64,000 nt of DNA from Agreia bicolorata (GCF_000938265.1 NZ_JYFC01000003.1:62001-126000); one strand, 5' to 3'; positions 52,434 to 61,757 are shown, counted from the first letter of the stretch. Numbers and translations are program-made. Notes: generated from the letters alone by a model not told the origin.

Positions 52434-53642
52434 GTGTCGCGCATGACGCCGACACCCGAGCCGTTCACCACGCAGGCGACGCCCTCCGAGCTCGATGATC
52501 TGCGGGCGCGTCTGCGAGCCACCCGGTGGCCGGATGCGCCGGAGGACGCCGGCTGGTCGCTCGGCACCGACATCGGGTACCTTCGCGAACTCGTCGACTA
52601 CTGGGCCGAGGAGTTCGACTGGACCGCGCAGGAGGCCGCGCTCGCCCGCATCCCCCGATTCCGGGTCGAGCTCGGCGGTCTCGGCATCCACGTCGCGCAC
52701 GTTCGAGCGGTGCGATCGCACGGCGCCGCCGACCCGCATGGTGCGACCCCGGCCATGCCGCTGATCCTCAGTCACGGCTGGCCCGACTCGTTCTGGCGCT
52801 ACTCGAAGGTGATCCCGCTGCTCACCGATCCCGGTGCGCACGGGGCCGACCCCGCCGACGCATTCGACGTCGTGGTGCCCGACATGCCCGGGTTCGGCTA
52901 CTCCGACAAACCAGCCGGCCCGCCGCTCAATTCGATCGCCGTGGCCGGCCTCTGGGCCGAGCTGATGGATGCGCTGGGTTACGACCGCTTCGGCGCTGCC
53001 GGTGGAGACATCGGCAGCCACGTGAGCCGATACCTTGCGCTCGACTTTCCCGAGAGGGTGCTGGCGGTGCACCGCACCGACGCCGGAATTCCCGTGGCTC
53101 TCCCGGGTCTCAAGCTCACGCCGCAGGAGCGGGCCTTCGTCGACGAGGCCGCCGCCTGGAATCTGAGCGAGGGTGCGTACGCCGCCATGCACCGCACGAA
53201 ACCGCAGACCGCGGCCGTCGGGCTCACCGACTCCCCCGCCGGCCTGGCCGCCTGGATCGTGGAGAAGCTGCGATCGTGGAGCGACTGCGACGGGGATCTC
53301 GAGAACAGCTACACAAAAGACGAGATCCTGACCCTGGTCACGATGTACTGGCTGACCGGCACGATCGGCTCATCGATGCGTATGTACAACGCCAACTCGG
53401 CCATCCCGCAGGCGCAGCTCGCCCGCCGCGTCGAGGTTCCGTCGGGCTTTGCCCTGTTTCCCGGCGACATCGTGCGGCCCCCGCGCGAGTGGCTGGATCG
53501 CGCGGCGAACACGGTGCACGTCAGCGAACTCGCGCGCGGCGGGCACTTCGCGGCTTTCGAAGAGCCTGAGCTCTACGCCCAGGAACTGCGCGACTTCTTC
53601 CGGCCGTATCGCCGCGCTGCGCCAGTCGATCAGTACGGCTAA
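52434..53642 (+). CDS. Epoxide hydrolase (alpha/beta hydrolase)
   Basis: 402 residues. An EHN N-terminal domain (PSELDDLRARLRATRWPDA...LRELVDYWAEEFDW) precedes the hydrolase: HGWPDSFW (oxyanion region), nucleophile Asp in GGDIGSHV, catalytic His in GGHFAAFEEP. These enzymes open epoxides to diols. GTG 52434 has GAAGGAG 4 nt upstream; ATG 52443 is the alternative. It lies 37 bases after the Fic gene. Confidence 0.9.
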   Translation: MSRMTPTPEPFTTQATPSELDDLRARLRATRWPDAPEDAGWSLGTDIGYLRELVDYWAEEFDWTAQEAALARIPRFRVELGGLGIHVAHVRAVRSHGAADPHGATPAMPLILSHGWPDSFWRYSKVIPLLTDPGAHGADPADAFDVVVPDMPGFGYSDKPAGPPLNSIAVAGLWAELMDALGYDRFGAAGGDIGSHVSRYLALDFPERVLAVHRTDAGIPVALPGLKLTPQERAFVDEAAAWNLSEGAYAAMHRTKPQTAAVGLTDSPAGLAAWIVEKLRSWSDCDGDLENSYTKDEILTLVTMYWLTGTIGSSMRMYNANSAIPQAQLARRVEVPSGFALFPGDIVRPPREWLDRAANTVHVSELARGGHFAAFEEPELYAQELRDFFRPYRRAAPVDQYG

Positions 53643-53661
53643 TCGACCGGCGCAGACAGCG

Positions 53662-54339
53662 CTACGACGTGGTCGTGGTCACGCCCGTGAACTCCGACGG
53701 CTGGATGATGACCCAGCCCGGCCCGTGGAACGCGTACTGGAACGCCTCGCCCGATCCCCGCCCGATGAACGCGCCCGCGCTCAGCGACGACTTGATGGTC
53801 GGCTGCAGGTTGGCACTCCACGCAACGGTGGCGTTGATGTCGGTGAAGGTGGGCTGCTGCGAGCAGTCGAGAATCATCGGGGTGCCCTGCGTGGCCACCG
53901 CCATGTGCCCGTGGCCGTGCACGGTCGTGTTCCAGAAGCCGCCGGCGAGCATGCTCGCACCCTTGAGACGGGTCAGGTCGTAGCCGAGGTCGGCCTGGAA
54001 CGCCAGCAGAGACGTGCCGTTGATGGTGATTCCCTCGCCCTCGAGCTGAATCAGGTGGATGTTCGCGCGGTGGTGCGCGAAGAACACGTCTCCGTGCCCG
54101 TAAACACGCATCAGTGGCTGGTCGTCTGACGAGACCATCTTGCGCAACAGGGCGCCGGCATCCCGGGCACCCTCGTGCTTGAATTCGACGTTGCCCTGGT
54201 AGGCGACCATTGCGCCCTTGCGGGTGATGATGTCGCGACCCGGGCTGACGCGGGAGCGCAGCATGTAGGGGTTCTGCAGAGCCATAAGAGCGTCGGATTC
54301 GACCTCGTTGTTCTCTTGACTGAAAAGTGTCGAGCGCAT
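53662..54339 (-). CDS. AIM24 family protein
   Basis: 225 residues. The family is recognized from RSRVSPGRDIITRKGAMVAYQGNVEF, GHGDVFFAHHRANIHLIQLEGEGITINGTSLLAF, and GSGEAFQYAFHGPGWVIIQPSE. Bacterial members are beta-rich proteins of unclear role, named after a mitochondrial biogenesis protein. ATG with GAGAAGGA upstream. Convergent with the epoxide hydrolase gene and divergent from CtaG. Confidence 0.88.
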   Translation of the reverse strand: MRSTLFSQENNEVESDALMALQNPYMLRSRVSPGRDIITRKGAMVAYQGNVEFKHEGARDAGALLRKMVSSDDQPLMRVYGHGDVFFAHHRANIHLIQLEGEGITINGTSLLAFQADLGYDLTRLKGASMLAGGFWNTTVHGHGHMAVATQGTPMILDCSQQPTFTDINATVAWSANLQPTIKSSLSAGAFIGRGSGEAFQYAFHGPGWVIIQPSEFTGVTTTTS

Positions 54340-54502
54340 GGGGAGTGTCCTTCTCGTGCGTTGGAGTGTGGTGGCCCCAGCTTAGGGGGCACCCCCAGCG
54401 ACGCCGAGTAGTATCCGAGATCGCACCCTCGTCACGAAAGGCACGCAGACGCCTCCCCTGGACATCCTGCTCGGCTCGTGGTCGCTCGACCCCGTCGCCC
54501 TC

Positions 54503-55357
54503 GTGGCGATACTCGCCAGCGCAACGCTGTACACGATCGGCGTGTGGCGCATCCATCGTCGCGGCGGCCGCTGGCCGGTCTCGCGAACCGTCTTCTTCTT
54601 CGTCGCCGGCCTCGGCTCGTGGGCCGTGGTCTCGTTCGGCTTTCTCGGCACATACAGCGAAGAGCTCCGACTCGCCTTCACCACCCGTATCGCTCTGCTT
54701 CTGTTCGTCGTTCCCGCCCTGATGGTGCTGGGTCGGCCCGTCGAACTCGCCAGACGCTCACTCGGGCCGCACGGCTCCGCCCGGCTCGAGCGTGTGCTGT
54801 CGTCGTGGATCGTGCGCGTCACCGGCAACGCGGTGTTCGCCACCCTGTTCGCCGCGCTCGCCTTCTGCATCTTCCTCACCCCGCTTGCCGGCGTGCTCAG
54901 GCTGAGCCCGATCGCGGAGCCGGCCATCGGCATCCTGGTGCCGGCCATCGGACTGCTCTTCGCCCTACCCCTCATAGAGAACTCGGCAGCGCGCAGCACC
55001 CTGTTCATCACGGCCGAGTTTCTGCTGGCGTTCGTCGAACTGGTTCTCGACGCGATTCCGGGCGTGCTGATGCGGTTGAACGACGGCATTCTGGATGGCG
55101 TCGGCCCCGCCATCGCGAGCCGGGTGGGCGCCGTCGCGTCTCAAACGCTGCCAGGATGGTGGCCGAACCCGCTGCACGATCAGCATCTCGCCGGCGACCT
55201 GCTCTGGTTCATCGCCGAGATCGCCGACGTGCCCATTCTGATTCTGCTGTTCGTGCGCTGGTCACGCCTCGACCGCAGAGATGCGAATAAGATGGATGCG
55301 CTGAGCGACGACGAGATGGACGCCCTGACGCGCGAGCACCTCGGCCGCCGCAGCTGA
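54503..55357 (+). CDS. ctaG: CtaG-type cytochrome c oxidase assembly factor
   Basis: 284 residues from GTG 54503, about seven membrane helices. FFFVAGLGSWAVVSFGFLGTYSEELRLAFTTRIALLLFVVPALMVLGRPVEL fits the Caa3_CtaG family, which helps insert copper into oxidase. The true start is probably upstream: in frame, LDILLGSWSLDPVALV precedes the GTG and GAAAGG lies at 54436-54441, but no ATG, GTG or TTG follows it at the right distance (ACG does). Confidence 0.82.
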   Translation: MAILASATLYTIGVWRIHRRGGRWPVSRTVFFFVAGLGSWAVVSFGFLGTYSEELRLAFTTRIALLLFVVPALMVLGRPVELARRSLGPHGSARLERVLSSWIVRVTGNAVFATLFAALAFCIFLTPLAGVLRLSPIAEPAIGILVPAIGLLFALPLIENSAARSTLFITAEFLLAFVELVLDAIPGVLMRLNDGILDGVGPAIASRVGAVASQTLPGWWPNPLHDQHLAGDLLWFIAEIADVPILILLFVRWSRLDRRDANKMDALSDDEMDALTREHLGRRS

Positions 55358-55400
55358 GGATGCGCGCCCGTTCGGTGCATCGGCGCCCGGCCGTCCAGCA

Positions 55401-55427
55401 GCGGATGCGCCCAATTGGCGCGGATGC
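55401..55427. repeat. Short palindromic repeat, copy 1
   Basis: GCGGATGCGCC, five bases, GGCGCGGATG; the same layout is at 61648-61672. Lies in the gap before the aldo-keto reductase. Confidence 0.45.
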
Positions 55428-55455
55428 TTCGAGCCGGTGCGCGTAGGCTCGAACG

Positions 55456-56412
55456 GTGGATGACCTCGAGATCGACGACAGCATCGCCTCGCGCCTGGGG
55501 CTCGGCCTCGCCGCCATCGGGCGCCCCGCTTACATCACCGGTGGGCGGGCGGAAGACCTCGGCGACGGCGCCGATCGCAGCGTGGATGCGATGCGCGAGA
55601 GGGCGCACAAGCTGCTGGATGCCGCGTGGTGGTTGGGCATCCGGTACGTCGACGCGGCGCGGTCGTACGGGCGCGCCGAGGAGTTCCTCGGATCGTGGCT
55701 CGCCGCGCATCCGGGGTATCGCGACGAGCTGACCATCGGATCGAAGTGGGGCTACGAGTACACCGGCGACTGGCGGCTCGATGCGCCGCAGCAGGAGCGC
55801 AAGGAGCACTCACTCGCGATGTTCGAGCGACAGTGGGCCGAGACCCTCGAAGCGTTGGGCACCGAGCCCGACATTTATCTCGTGCACTCCCTGACGTCGG
55901 ACAGCCCTGCCCTCGATGACTCCGCTCTGCTCGATCGGCTGCGCGGCCTGCGTGAGAGCGGGGTGCGCGTGGGGTTCTCCACCAGCGGAGCCGATCAGGC
56001 CGCCGTGATCGAGCGCGCGCTCGGCCTGGCCGACTCCCCGTTCTCTGCCGTGCAGTCGACCTGGAACCTGCTCGAGCCCTCGGTGGGTGAGGCGCTCGCC
56101 GCGGCGAACGACGCCAAGTGGCTCGTGGTCGTGAAGGAGGTGCTCGCCAATGGGCGGCTCACCTCACGGGGAGAGGAGACTGCCGCCGCGGCCCTCGCCG
56201 CCGAAGACGGGCAACGCCTCGACGGCCTCGCCATCGGGGCGGCCGTGGCGCATCCCTGGGCCGATATCGTGCTGACCGGCGCCGTGACGCGCAAGCAACT
56301 CAAGCAGAATCTGGATGCGCGGGCGCCGTCGATCGACGAGGAGCGTCTGGCGACGCTGGCCGAGCCCGCCGAGGAGTACTGGGCGGCCCGCGCCGCCCGC
56401 CCCTGGAGCTGA
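55456..56412 (+). CDS. Aldo/keto reductase
   Basis: 318 residues. The catalytic set is visible: Asp and Tyr in VDAARSYGRAEEFLG, Lys in GSKWGYEY, His in IYLVHSLT. Later parts are shorter and more variable than in typical members (GFSTSGADQAAVIERAL, VLANGRLTSRGE). Uses NADPH to reduce aldehydes or ketones. GTG start. Substrate unknown. Confidence 0.87.
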   Translation: MDDLEIDDSIASRLGLGLAAIGRPAYITGGRAEDLGDGADRSVDAMRERAHKLLDAAWWLGIRYVDAARSYGRAEEFLGSWLAAHPGYRDELTIGSKWGYEYTGDWRLDAPQQERKEHSLAMFERQWAETLEALGTEPDIYLVHSLTSDSPALDDSALLDRLRGLRESGVRVGFSTSGADQAAVIERALGLADSPFSAVQSTWNLLEPSVGEALAAANDAKWLVVVKEVLANGRLTSRGEETAAAALAAEDGQRLDGLAIGAAVAHPWADIVLTGAVTRKQLKQNLDARAPSIDEERLATLAEPAEEYWAARAARPWS

Positions 56413-56431
56413 GACTCTGCGCCGCGGGGTT

Positions 56432-56887
56432 TCAGAGCGCGGCGATTGCGGCCGTCAGTTCGCCCCTGTTGTAGCTGGCTCCGGGGTTTGTGGAGACGTG
56501 GGCGTAGCGAACGACGCCGCTCTTATCGAGCAGAATTCCGCCCGACTGCTGGATGGCGCCGAAGACCTTGCGCAGCAGCCCGGCCTCGGCGTGCGCTGTT
56601 CCGTCTTTTCCGACGACGACCGGGAACGGCACGCCCTTCTTCGCCTTCCAGGCGGTCGCGGCCTCGGCGTCTTCGGGAACAGCGACGATGACTTTGACGC
56701 CTGCCGCCTCAAGCTCGGCCTTCTGTGCCGAGAGAGTCTTGACGGCCGCATTGCACTGCGCACACGAGAGGGCGCGCATGAAATAGATGAAGACGTTGTC
56801 CGTTCCGCGATAGCTCTCGAGGCTGAGATCTGGGCCGTCAGACTCGCGGAGCTGCATGGTCAGGGTCGAGCCGATTTCTAGGGACAT
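56432..56887 (-). CDS. Peroxiredoxin-like protein (AhpC/TSA)
   Basis: 151 residues of thioredoxin fold. CAQC in FMRALSCAQCNAAV occupies the place of the peroxidatic Cys; VPFPVVVGKDG and GILLDKSGVVRYAHVST are typical of the redoxin family. Probably removes peroxides. GAAAGGTAG upstream of the ATG. It follows an OhrR-like MarR gene on the same strand, so it is likely under peroxide-responsive control. Confidence 0.87.
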   Translation of the reverse strand: MSLEIGSTLTMQLRESDGPDLSLESYRGTDNVFIYFMRALSCAQCNAAVKTLSAQKAELEAAGVKVIVAVPEDAEAATAWKAKKGVPFPVVVGKDGTAHAEAGLLRKVFGAIQQSGGILLDKSGVVRYAHVSTNPGASYNRGELTAAIAAL

Positions 56888-56896
56888 GGTGATCTA

Positions 56897-56924
56897 CCTT
56901 TCGTAAGACGTCTTTCGTAAGACG
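56897..56924. repeat. Tandem CTTTCGTAAGACGT in MarR-Prx gap
   Basis: The 14-nt unit occurs twice in a row, and the junction forms ACGTCTT-TCGT-AAGACGT. It may be an operator or a small duplication. Confidence 0.45.
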
Positions 56925-56929
56925 TGAGG

Positions 56930-57382
56930 TCAGTGAGACGAGACCGAGGCCGTCAACCCGGCCATTCCGGTTGTGATGCGGTGCAGTTGCTCTAACAGGT
57001 CGTGCAACTCGTCTGCATTGGTGAAGCCGTAGCCCGGTCCGATGCATTGAGCGGCCGAGGCCACCCTCTCGTGCATAAGCTCTCCCTCGGGAGTGAGCGA
57101 GACGATGACGGTGCGCTCATTGCCGACGCGCCGCTCTCTTGTGAGCAGCCCCCGGGTTTCGAGTCGCTGGAGCATCGGTGAGAGCGTGCCCGAGTCGAGG
57201 AGAAGGTTCGACGCGAGAGTGCCCACCGACGACTCTCCCTGCGAAGCCAAGACAACGATCACCAAGAACTGGGGGTAGGTGAGATTTTCTTCGGAGAGCA
57301 CCGCTCGATACGCCTGCGTCACCGCCCGCGACGCCGCATAGAGCGCGAAGCACGGCATCTCTGGCAATGGATTCGTTGACAT
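56930..57382 (-). CDS. MarR-family regulator (OhrR-like)
   Basis: 150 residues. LPEMPCFALYAASRAVTQAYR near the N-terminus has the redox-sensing Cys of OhrR-type repressors, followed by the winged helix (VGTLASNLLLDSGTLSPMLQRLETRGLLTRER). ATG 57382 gives the family's usual length. Oxidation of the Cys should release DNA and turn on the peroxiredoxin gene that follows. Confidence 0.9.
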   Translation of the reverse strand: MSTNPLPEMPCFALYAASRAVTQAYRAVLSEENLTYPQFLVIVVLASQGESSVGTLASNLLLDSGTLSPMLQRLETRGLLTRERRVGNERTVIVSLTPEGELMHERVASAAQCIGPGYGFTNADELHDLLEQLHRITTGMAGLTASVSSH

Positions 57383-57496
57383 ACGACAACAATTGCACAC
57401 AAACACTTGGTGCACAATATATTTGCGCGCGGAGTTGCGATCACCGCCGACCACCCGCCGACCACCCCGCCGTCGCGCGACGAGGAGGTCGGAGCG

Positions 57497-58123
57497 TCAC
57501 ACTGCGCGAGCGATCAGCGCGATACCGAGCAGCGCAACAAGACTGTTTCCGACGATCGCAGTCCACCTGTGAAAAGAGGGTGCCGCCTTCTGCCGGAGAC
57601 CCGCACCGAGCACAACGAGCAGCGCTTGCCATCCGAATGATGCGATGCCGACGCCCGCGATAAATGAGACCGCCGCCGCGGGCGACTCGGTGACCTGATC
57701 GAGTCCTGCGAGGAGAGCGGTGAAGTACACAAGGGTGGCCGGGTTGAGCGCTGTCAGCCCGAGGAAGAGCACGTAGCGGCGGCGCGACGTTCCAGAACGC
57801 GTCACGCCCCGCTCGACATCGAAGCCTCGCGTGCCCCGACTTTTCAGGAGCCCGCGGGCGCCGATGGCAAGGAGGGCCGACCCGCCCACAATCTGCGGCC
57901 AAGGCTCCCATCCGCCAACGATCGGACCGGCGACTGCACCCGCGGTGACGGCGGCGGTGCAATACAGGATGTCGACGGTCGCCACCGCCGCTGCGCCGGG
58001 CATGCCCCGGCGCAGCCCGCGCGTGACACCCTCCTGAATCAGGAGGACGCCGATCGCCCCCAGGGGTGCCGCCAACGCAAGTCCCGCGACGGCACCCGAC
58101 ATCAGAGAGAAGAAAATGTTCAC
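57497..58123 (-). CDS. LysE-family amino-acid exporter
   Basis: 208 residues and six membrane helices. The start MNIFFSLMSGAVAGLALAAPLGAIGVLLI matches the LysE/RhtB family, as does FLGLTALNPATLVYFTALL. It exports amino acids. The GTG start lacks a ribosome site; a longer open frame upstream overlaps the divergent Lrp gene and is not credible. Paired with an Lrp regulator, as is common for this family. Confidence 0.88.
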   Translation of the reverse strand: MNIFFSLMSGAVAGLALAAPLGAIGVLLIQEGVTRGLRRGMPGAAAVATVDILYCTAAVTAGAVAGPIVGGWEPWPQIVGGSALLAIGARGLLKSRGTRGFDVERGVTRSGTSRRRYVLFLGLTALNPATLVYFTALLAGLDQVTESPAAAVSFIAGVGIASFGWQALLVVLGAGLRQKAAPSFHRWTAIVGNSLVALLGIALIARAV

Positions 58124-58192
58124 AGCCCGACTATGAATCCTCGCCGTGCTGCGCGCAGTGCGATCGGTCAGTTTCCTGAGATAATTCACCGC

Positions 58193-58612
58193 ATGGATGC
58201 CATAGACAACAAAATCGTCGATATTCTGCGCGTAGATGGTCGGGCATCGTTCAGCGAGATCGGCCGCCGGATCGGCCTGAGCACGAATGCGACAGCGGCT
58301 CGCGTGCGTCGACTCGAGAAGGTCGGAGTGATCGTCGGATACCGCGCGGTTCTCGGTTCGGACGCAGCCGATCCTGCAGAGGGATTGGAGGCGTTCATCG
58401 ACGTACGGCTCGATCCGGCGCGCGACTCGGAAGCGTTTCTCGCGTGGGCCCAGCGAATTCCAGAGATCAGAGACGCCGTTCACGTCACGGGGGCTTACGA
58501 CTACCTCGTGCACATTCGTGTCGGCGGCACCCCCGCCCTGGATCGACTGCTTCGCAGCCTCAAGAATGACGGCGGTGCAACCCACACACAGACCCGCCTG
58601 GCCCTGCGCTGA
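58193..58612 (+). CDS. Lrp/AsnC-family regulator
   Basis: 139 residues: helix-turn-helix at the N-terminus (MDAIDNKIVDILRVDGRASFSEIGRRIGLSTNATAARVRRLEKVGVI) and an RAM ligand domain (VHVTGAYDYLVHIRVGG). GATAAT at 58180-58185 ends 7 nt before the ATG, so the mRNA may be leaderless. Divergent from the LysE gene, which it probably activates in response to an amino acid. Confidence 0.9.
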   Translation: MDAIDNKIVDILRVDGRASFSEIGRRIGLSTNATAARVRRLEKVGVIVGYRAVLGSDAADPAEGLEAFIDVRLDPARDSEAFLAWAQRIPEIRDAVHVTGAYDYLVHIRVGGTPALDRLLRSLKNDGGATHTQTRLALR

Positions 58613-58676
58613 CCCGGATCGTCGGGTCGACCCGCGTCGCGCACTAGCGGCCAAAACCGAACGCCTGTAAGGTTTT

Positions 58677-58688
58677 TGAAACGGTTCA
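58677..58688. promoter_or_regulatory. LacI-type operator
   Basis: TGAAACGGTTCA lies 34 nt before the rhamnosidase start; near-palindrome typical for LacI/CcpA-like sugar regulators. Confidence 0.55.
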
Positions 58689-58722
58689 TTCACCGTCCGC
58701 CCCACGCCTCAACGGAGAGCCC

Positions 58723-61620
58723 ATGTCCCAATCCATGTTTGACGCCACTGCCGTCACCGTCTCGAAGCTGTGGGCGGAGGGCCGGGGCCGACCCGAGTTC
58801 CTGGCCACCGGCATCCCCTCGCTTTCGTGGCAGGTGACGACGGATGCGCCGGGCTGGCTGCAGGCATCGGCCGACATCGAGGTGCGCCGGGGCTCCGGCA
58901 CCCAGTCGTTCACCGTCGAAGGCCGCGAGTCGCAGCACGTCGCCTGGCCGTTCGCACCCCTCGCCGCCTACGACTCCGCCGAGGTGCGCGTGCGCGTGCG
59001 CGGCGAAGGCGGCTCCGCGTCGGAGTTCAGCGAATGGGCAGCCCTGCGCACCGGGCCGCTCGGCGCCGACGACTGGGTCGCGCCCTTCATCGCGGTCGAT
59101 GGCCCCACCGACGCAGCGCTCGCACAACGCAGAAACCTCGAGCGCGGCACGGTGCGCTTCCGCACCGAGTTCACTCCCCGCGACGACGTCGCCAGCGCCG
59201 TGCTCTCCGCCACCGCCCACGGCATCTACGAACTCACCCTTGCAGGCGCAGTCGTGGGCGACGAGGTTCTCACCCCCGGCTGGACCGCCTACGAAGACCG
59301 CCTCACGTTCCAGAGCTACGACGTGACCAACCGCCTCGCAGCCGGCGAAACAGTCGTGCTCGGAGCCACCGTCGCCGAGGGCTGGTACCGCGAGCGCTTC
59401 GGCTTCGACGGCAACTTCGCCACGTTCTACCAGGGCCCCGTAGCCCTCTCGGCCCAGCTCGTCGTGACGTATGAAGACGGCACCGTCGAGCGCGTCGTCA
59501 CGGACGACAGCTGGCAGGGCACCGCCAAGGGACCTGTTGTCAGCGCGGGCATCTACCCCGGCGAGGCGTTCGATGCCCGCCTCGACGACGACGCACTCCT
59601 CGTCGTCGGCGCAGAGTTCCCCGAGCCGGCCCGCGTCCACGAGCTCAGCCCGGAGCAAGCCGACCCCGCGCGTCTTGTGCCGTCATTCGCGCCGCCCGTG
59701 CGTCGCATCCAGACCGTGCCCGCGCAGCGGATCTTCACCTCACCGTCGGGCAAGACCCTCGTCGACTTCGGGCAGAACCTTGTGGGCTGGCTCGAGCTGA
59801 GAATCGACGCGCCCGCCGGGCACGAGGTGACCCTGCGCCACGCCGAGGTGCTCGAAGACGGCGAGCTGGGCATCCGGCCGCTGCGCTTCGCGAAGGCAAC
59901 CGACACGTTCACGGGCGACGGCGACGGCGAGCGCACGTGGAGCCCCCGCTTCACGTTCCACGGGTTCCGCTACGCCGAGATCACTAACTGGCCGGGCGAG
60001 CTCGCCCTCGACCAGATGACCGCCATCGTCGTGCACAACGACATGGTGCGCACCGGCTACCTCGAGACCAGCAATCCGAAGCTCGACCAACTGCACTCGA
60101 ACGTGCTCTGGGGCATGCGCGGCAACTTTGTGAGCCTTCCGACCGACTGCCCGCAGCGCGATGAGAGGCTCGGCTGGACCGGCGACATCCAGGTTTTCAC
60201 GCCCACCGCCAGTTACCTCTACGACACGAGCGGGTTCCTCGGCTCGTGGCTGCGCGACCTCGAGGCCGAGCAGCGCAGGGCCGCGGGCGTCGTGCCGTTC
60301 GTCGTTCCGAGCCCGCTTCCGACCCCTCCGATGCCCGCGGCCGCGTGGGGCGATGCCGCGACACTGGTTCCGGATGCCCTTTTCGAGCGTTTCGCAGACC
60401 GCGCCGCGTTGGCCGCCCAGTACGAGAGCATGACCCGGTGGGTCGATGTGGTGGATGCGCTGGCTGGCGAGAACCACCTCTGGACGGGCGGGTTCCAGTT
60501 CGGAGACTGGCTCGACCCGAGCGCGCCGCCCGAGAATCCGGCGAAGGCGAAGACCGACCCCGACATCGTGGCCACCGCGTACTTCTACCGGTCGACGGCA
60601 CGCACCGCCGAGGCCGCGCGCGTGCTTGGCCACAAGGCCGACGCAAGCAGGTATGGCGAGCTGGCCGACGACATCCGATCGGCGTTTCTCGCCGAGTATG
60701 TGACGCCCGCCGGGCGCATGATGTCGGATGCCCACACCGCCTATGCGATTGCGATCGGTTTCGAGCTGATCACCGAGCCGCAGGCGCTCGCCACCGCCGG
60801 GGCGCGCCTCGCGGAACTCGTGCGCTCGCACGGCTACCGCATCGGCACCGGGTTCGTGGGCACTCCCCTGATCTGCGATGCGCTCGTGCGCGGCGGGCAG
60901 GGCGACGTTGCGTTCCGGCTGCTGCTCGAGGAGGGCTGCCCGTCGTGGCTGTACCCGATCACCATGGGTGCGACCACCATCTGGGAGCGCTGGGACAGCA
61001 TGCTGCCCGACGGCAGCATCAACCCCGGCGAGATGACCTCGTTCAACCACTACGCGCTCGGAGCGGTCGCGGATTGGATGCAGCGTTCCATTGGAGGGAT
61101 CGCCCCGGGTGCGCCCGGCTACTCCGTCGTCGACATCGCTCCTGTGCTCGGAGGCGGGATCACGAGTGCGCACGCGAGCCTCGACACCGGGTTCGGCACG
61201 GTCGACGTGTCGTGGATGCTCGATGGGCCGTCGTTCTCGCTCGTCGCGGTGGTTCCGCCCAACACCTCGGCGCGGGTCACGCTGCCGGGAGCGTCTTCTG
61301 CCGATGCGATCGAGGTCGGATCGGGGCGACAGGAGTTCACTGTCGACGTGTCTTCGCTGCTGCCTGTGGCGAAGGCGCAGCGCCTGACCATGGAGACACC
61401 GCTGTCAGAGATCGTCGGAGACACCGAGGCGCGCGACGGGCTCGAGGCTCTTTTCGCGGAGATCGGCTACTTCATCGGCCTCGGCTGGACGAAGAACGGC
61501 AGCTGGAAGACCGGCTCCCCCTTGGGCAAGTCCCTCATCATGATGCCGCCCCACAACGTGGCCCGTGTGGAGGAGTACCTCGCCGCCCTGAACGCCACTC
61601 GCGCTATCCGCGCCGTCTAG
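58723..61620 (+). CDS. Alpha-L-rhamnosidase, GH78
   Basis: 965 residues without a signal peptide, so intracellular. It has the usual order: N-terminal beta domains, a concanavalin-like rhamnosidase N-domain (~140-310, WYRERFGFDGNFATFYQG), then the (alpha/alpha)6 catalytic domain with FVSLPTDCPQRDERLGWTGD and TIWERWDSMLPDGS, and a C-terminal beta domain. The last ~50 residues (GLEALFAEIGYFIGLGWTKNG..) are extra. It releases L-rhamnose from oligosaccharides or glycosides. GGAGAG precedes the ATG; LacI-type site upstream. Confidence 0.92.
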   Translation: MSQSMFDATAVTVSKLWAEGRGRPEFLATGIPSLSWQVTTDAPGWLQASADIEVRRGSGTQSFTVEGRESQHVAWPFAPLAAYDSAEVRVRVRGEGGSASEFSEWAALRTGPLGADDWVAPFIAVDGPTDAALAQRRNLERGTVRFRTEFTPRDDVASAVLSATAHGIYELTLAGAVVGDEVLTPGWTAYEDRLTFQSYDVTNRLAAGETVVLGATVAEGWYRERFGFDGNFATFYQGPVALSAQLVVTYEDGTVERVVTDDSWQGTAKGPVVSAGIYPGEAFDARLDDDALLVVGAEFPEPARVHELSPEQADPARLVPSFAPPVRRIQTVPAQRIFTSPSGKTLVDFGQNLVGWLELRIDAPAGHEVTLRHAEVLEDGELGIRPLRFAKATDTFTGDGDGERTWSPRFTFHGFRYAEITNWPGELALDQMTAIVVHNDMVRTGYLETSNPKLDQLHSNVLWGMRGNFVSLPTDCPQRDERLGWTGDIQVFTPTASYLYDTSGFLGSWLRDLEAEQRRAAGVVPFVVPSPLPTPPMPAAAWGDAATLVPDALFERFADRAALAAQYESMTRWVDVVDALAGENHLWTGGFQFGDWLDPSAPPENPAKAKTDPDIVATAYFYRSTARTAEAARVLGHKADASRYGELADDIRSAFLAEYVTPAGRMMSDAHTAYAIAIGFELITEPQALATAGARLAELVRSHGYRIGTGFVGTPLICDALVRGGQGDVAFRLLLEEGCPSWLYPITMGATTIWERWDSMLPDGSINPGEMTSFNHYALGAVADWMQRSIGGIAPGAPGYSVVDIAPVLGGGITSAHASLDTGFGTVDVSWMLDGPSFSLVAVVPPNTSARVTLPGASSADAIEVGSGRQEFTVDVSSLLPVAKAQRLTMETPLSEIVGDTEARDGLEALFAEIGYFIGLGWTKNGSWKTGSPLGKSLIMMPPHNVARVEEYLAALNATRAIRAV

Positions 61621-61624
61621 GTGT

Positions 61625-61667
61625 ATCCGCTCCTAGACGACCGGGAGCGGATGCGCCGAACGGGCGC
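61625..61667. terminator. Hairpins after rhamnosidase gene
   Basis: ATCCGCTCC (61625-61633) pairs with GGAGCGGAT (61644-61652), and GCGCC (61653-61657) with GGCGC (61663-61667), right after the stop. The second part also repeats the motif at 55401. Confidence 0.55.
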
Positions 61668-61757
61668 GGATGGTGGAGCGAGCAGCAGCGGACGAATGGT
61701 CGGATGCCGCGGACGGGAAGTCGGGCGGACGCCTCGGAAGGCTGTGAGGGTTTTGTT

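Noticed and set aside
58690-61173. Long minus-strand frames over the rhamnosidase gene
   Set aside because: The GH78 motifs on the plus strand account for the coding signal.
60246-61757. 500-codon extension upstream of the MFS start
   Set aside because: It overlaps the rhamnosidase out of phase; the MFS has a good start at 61758.
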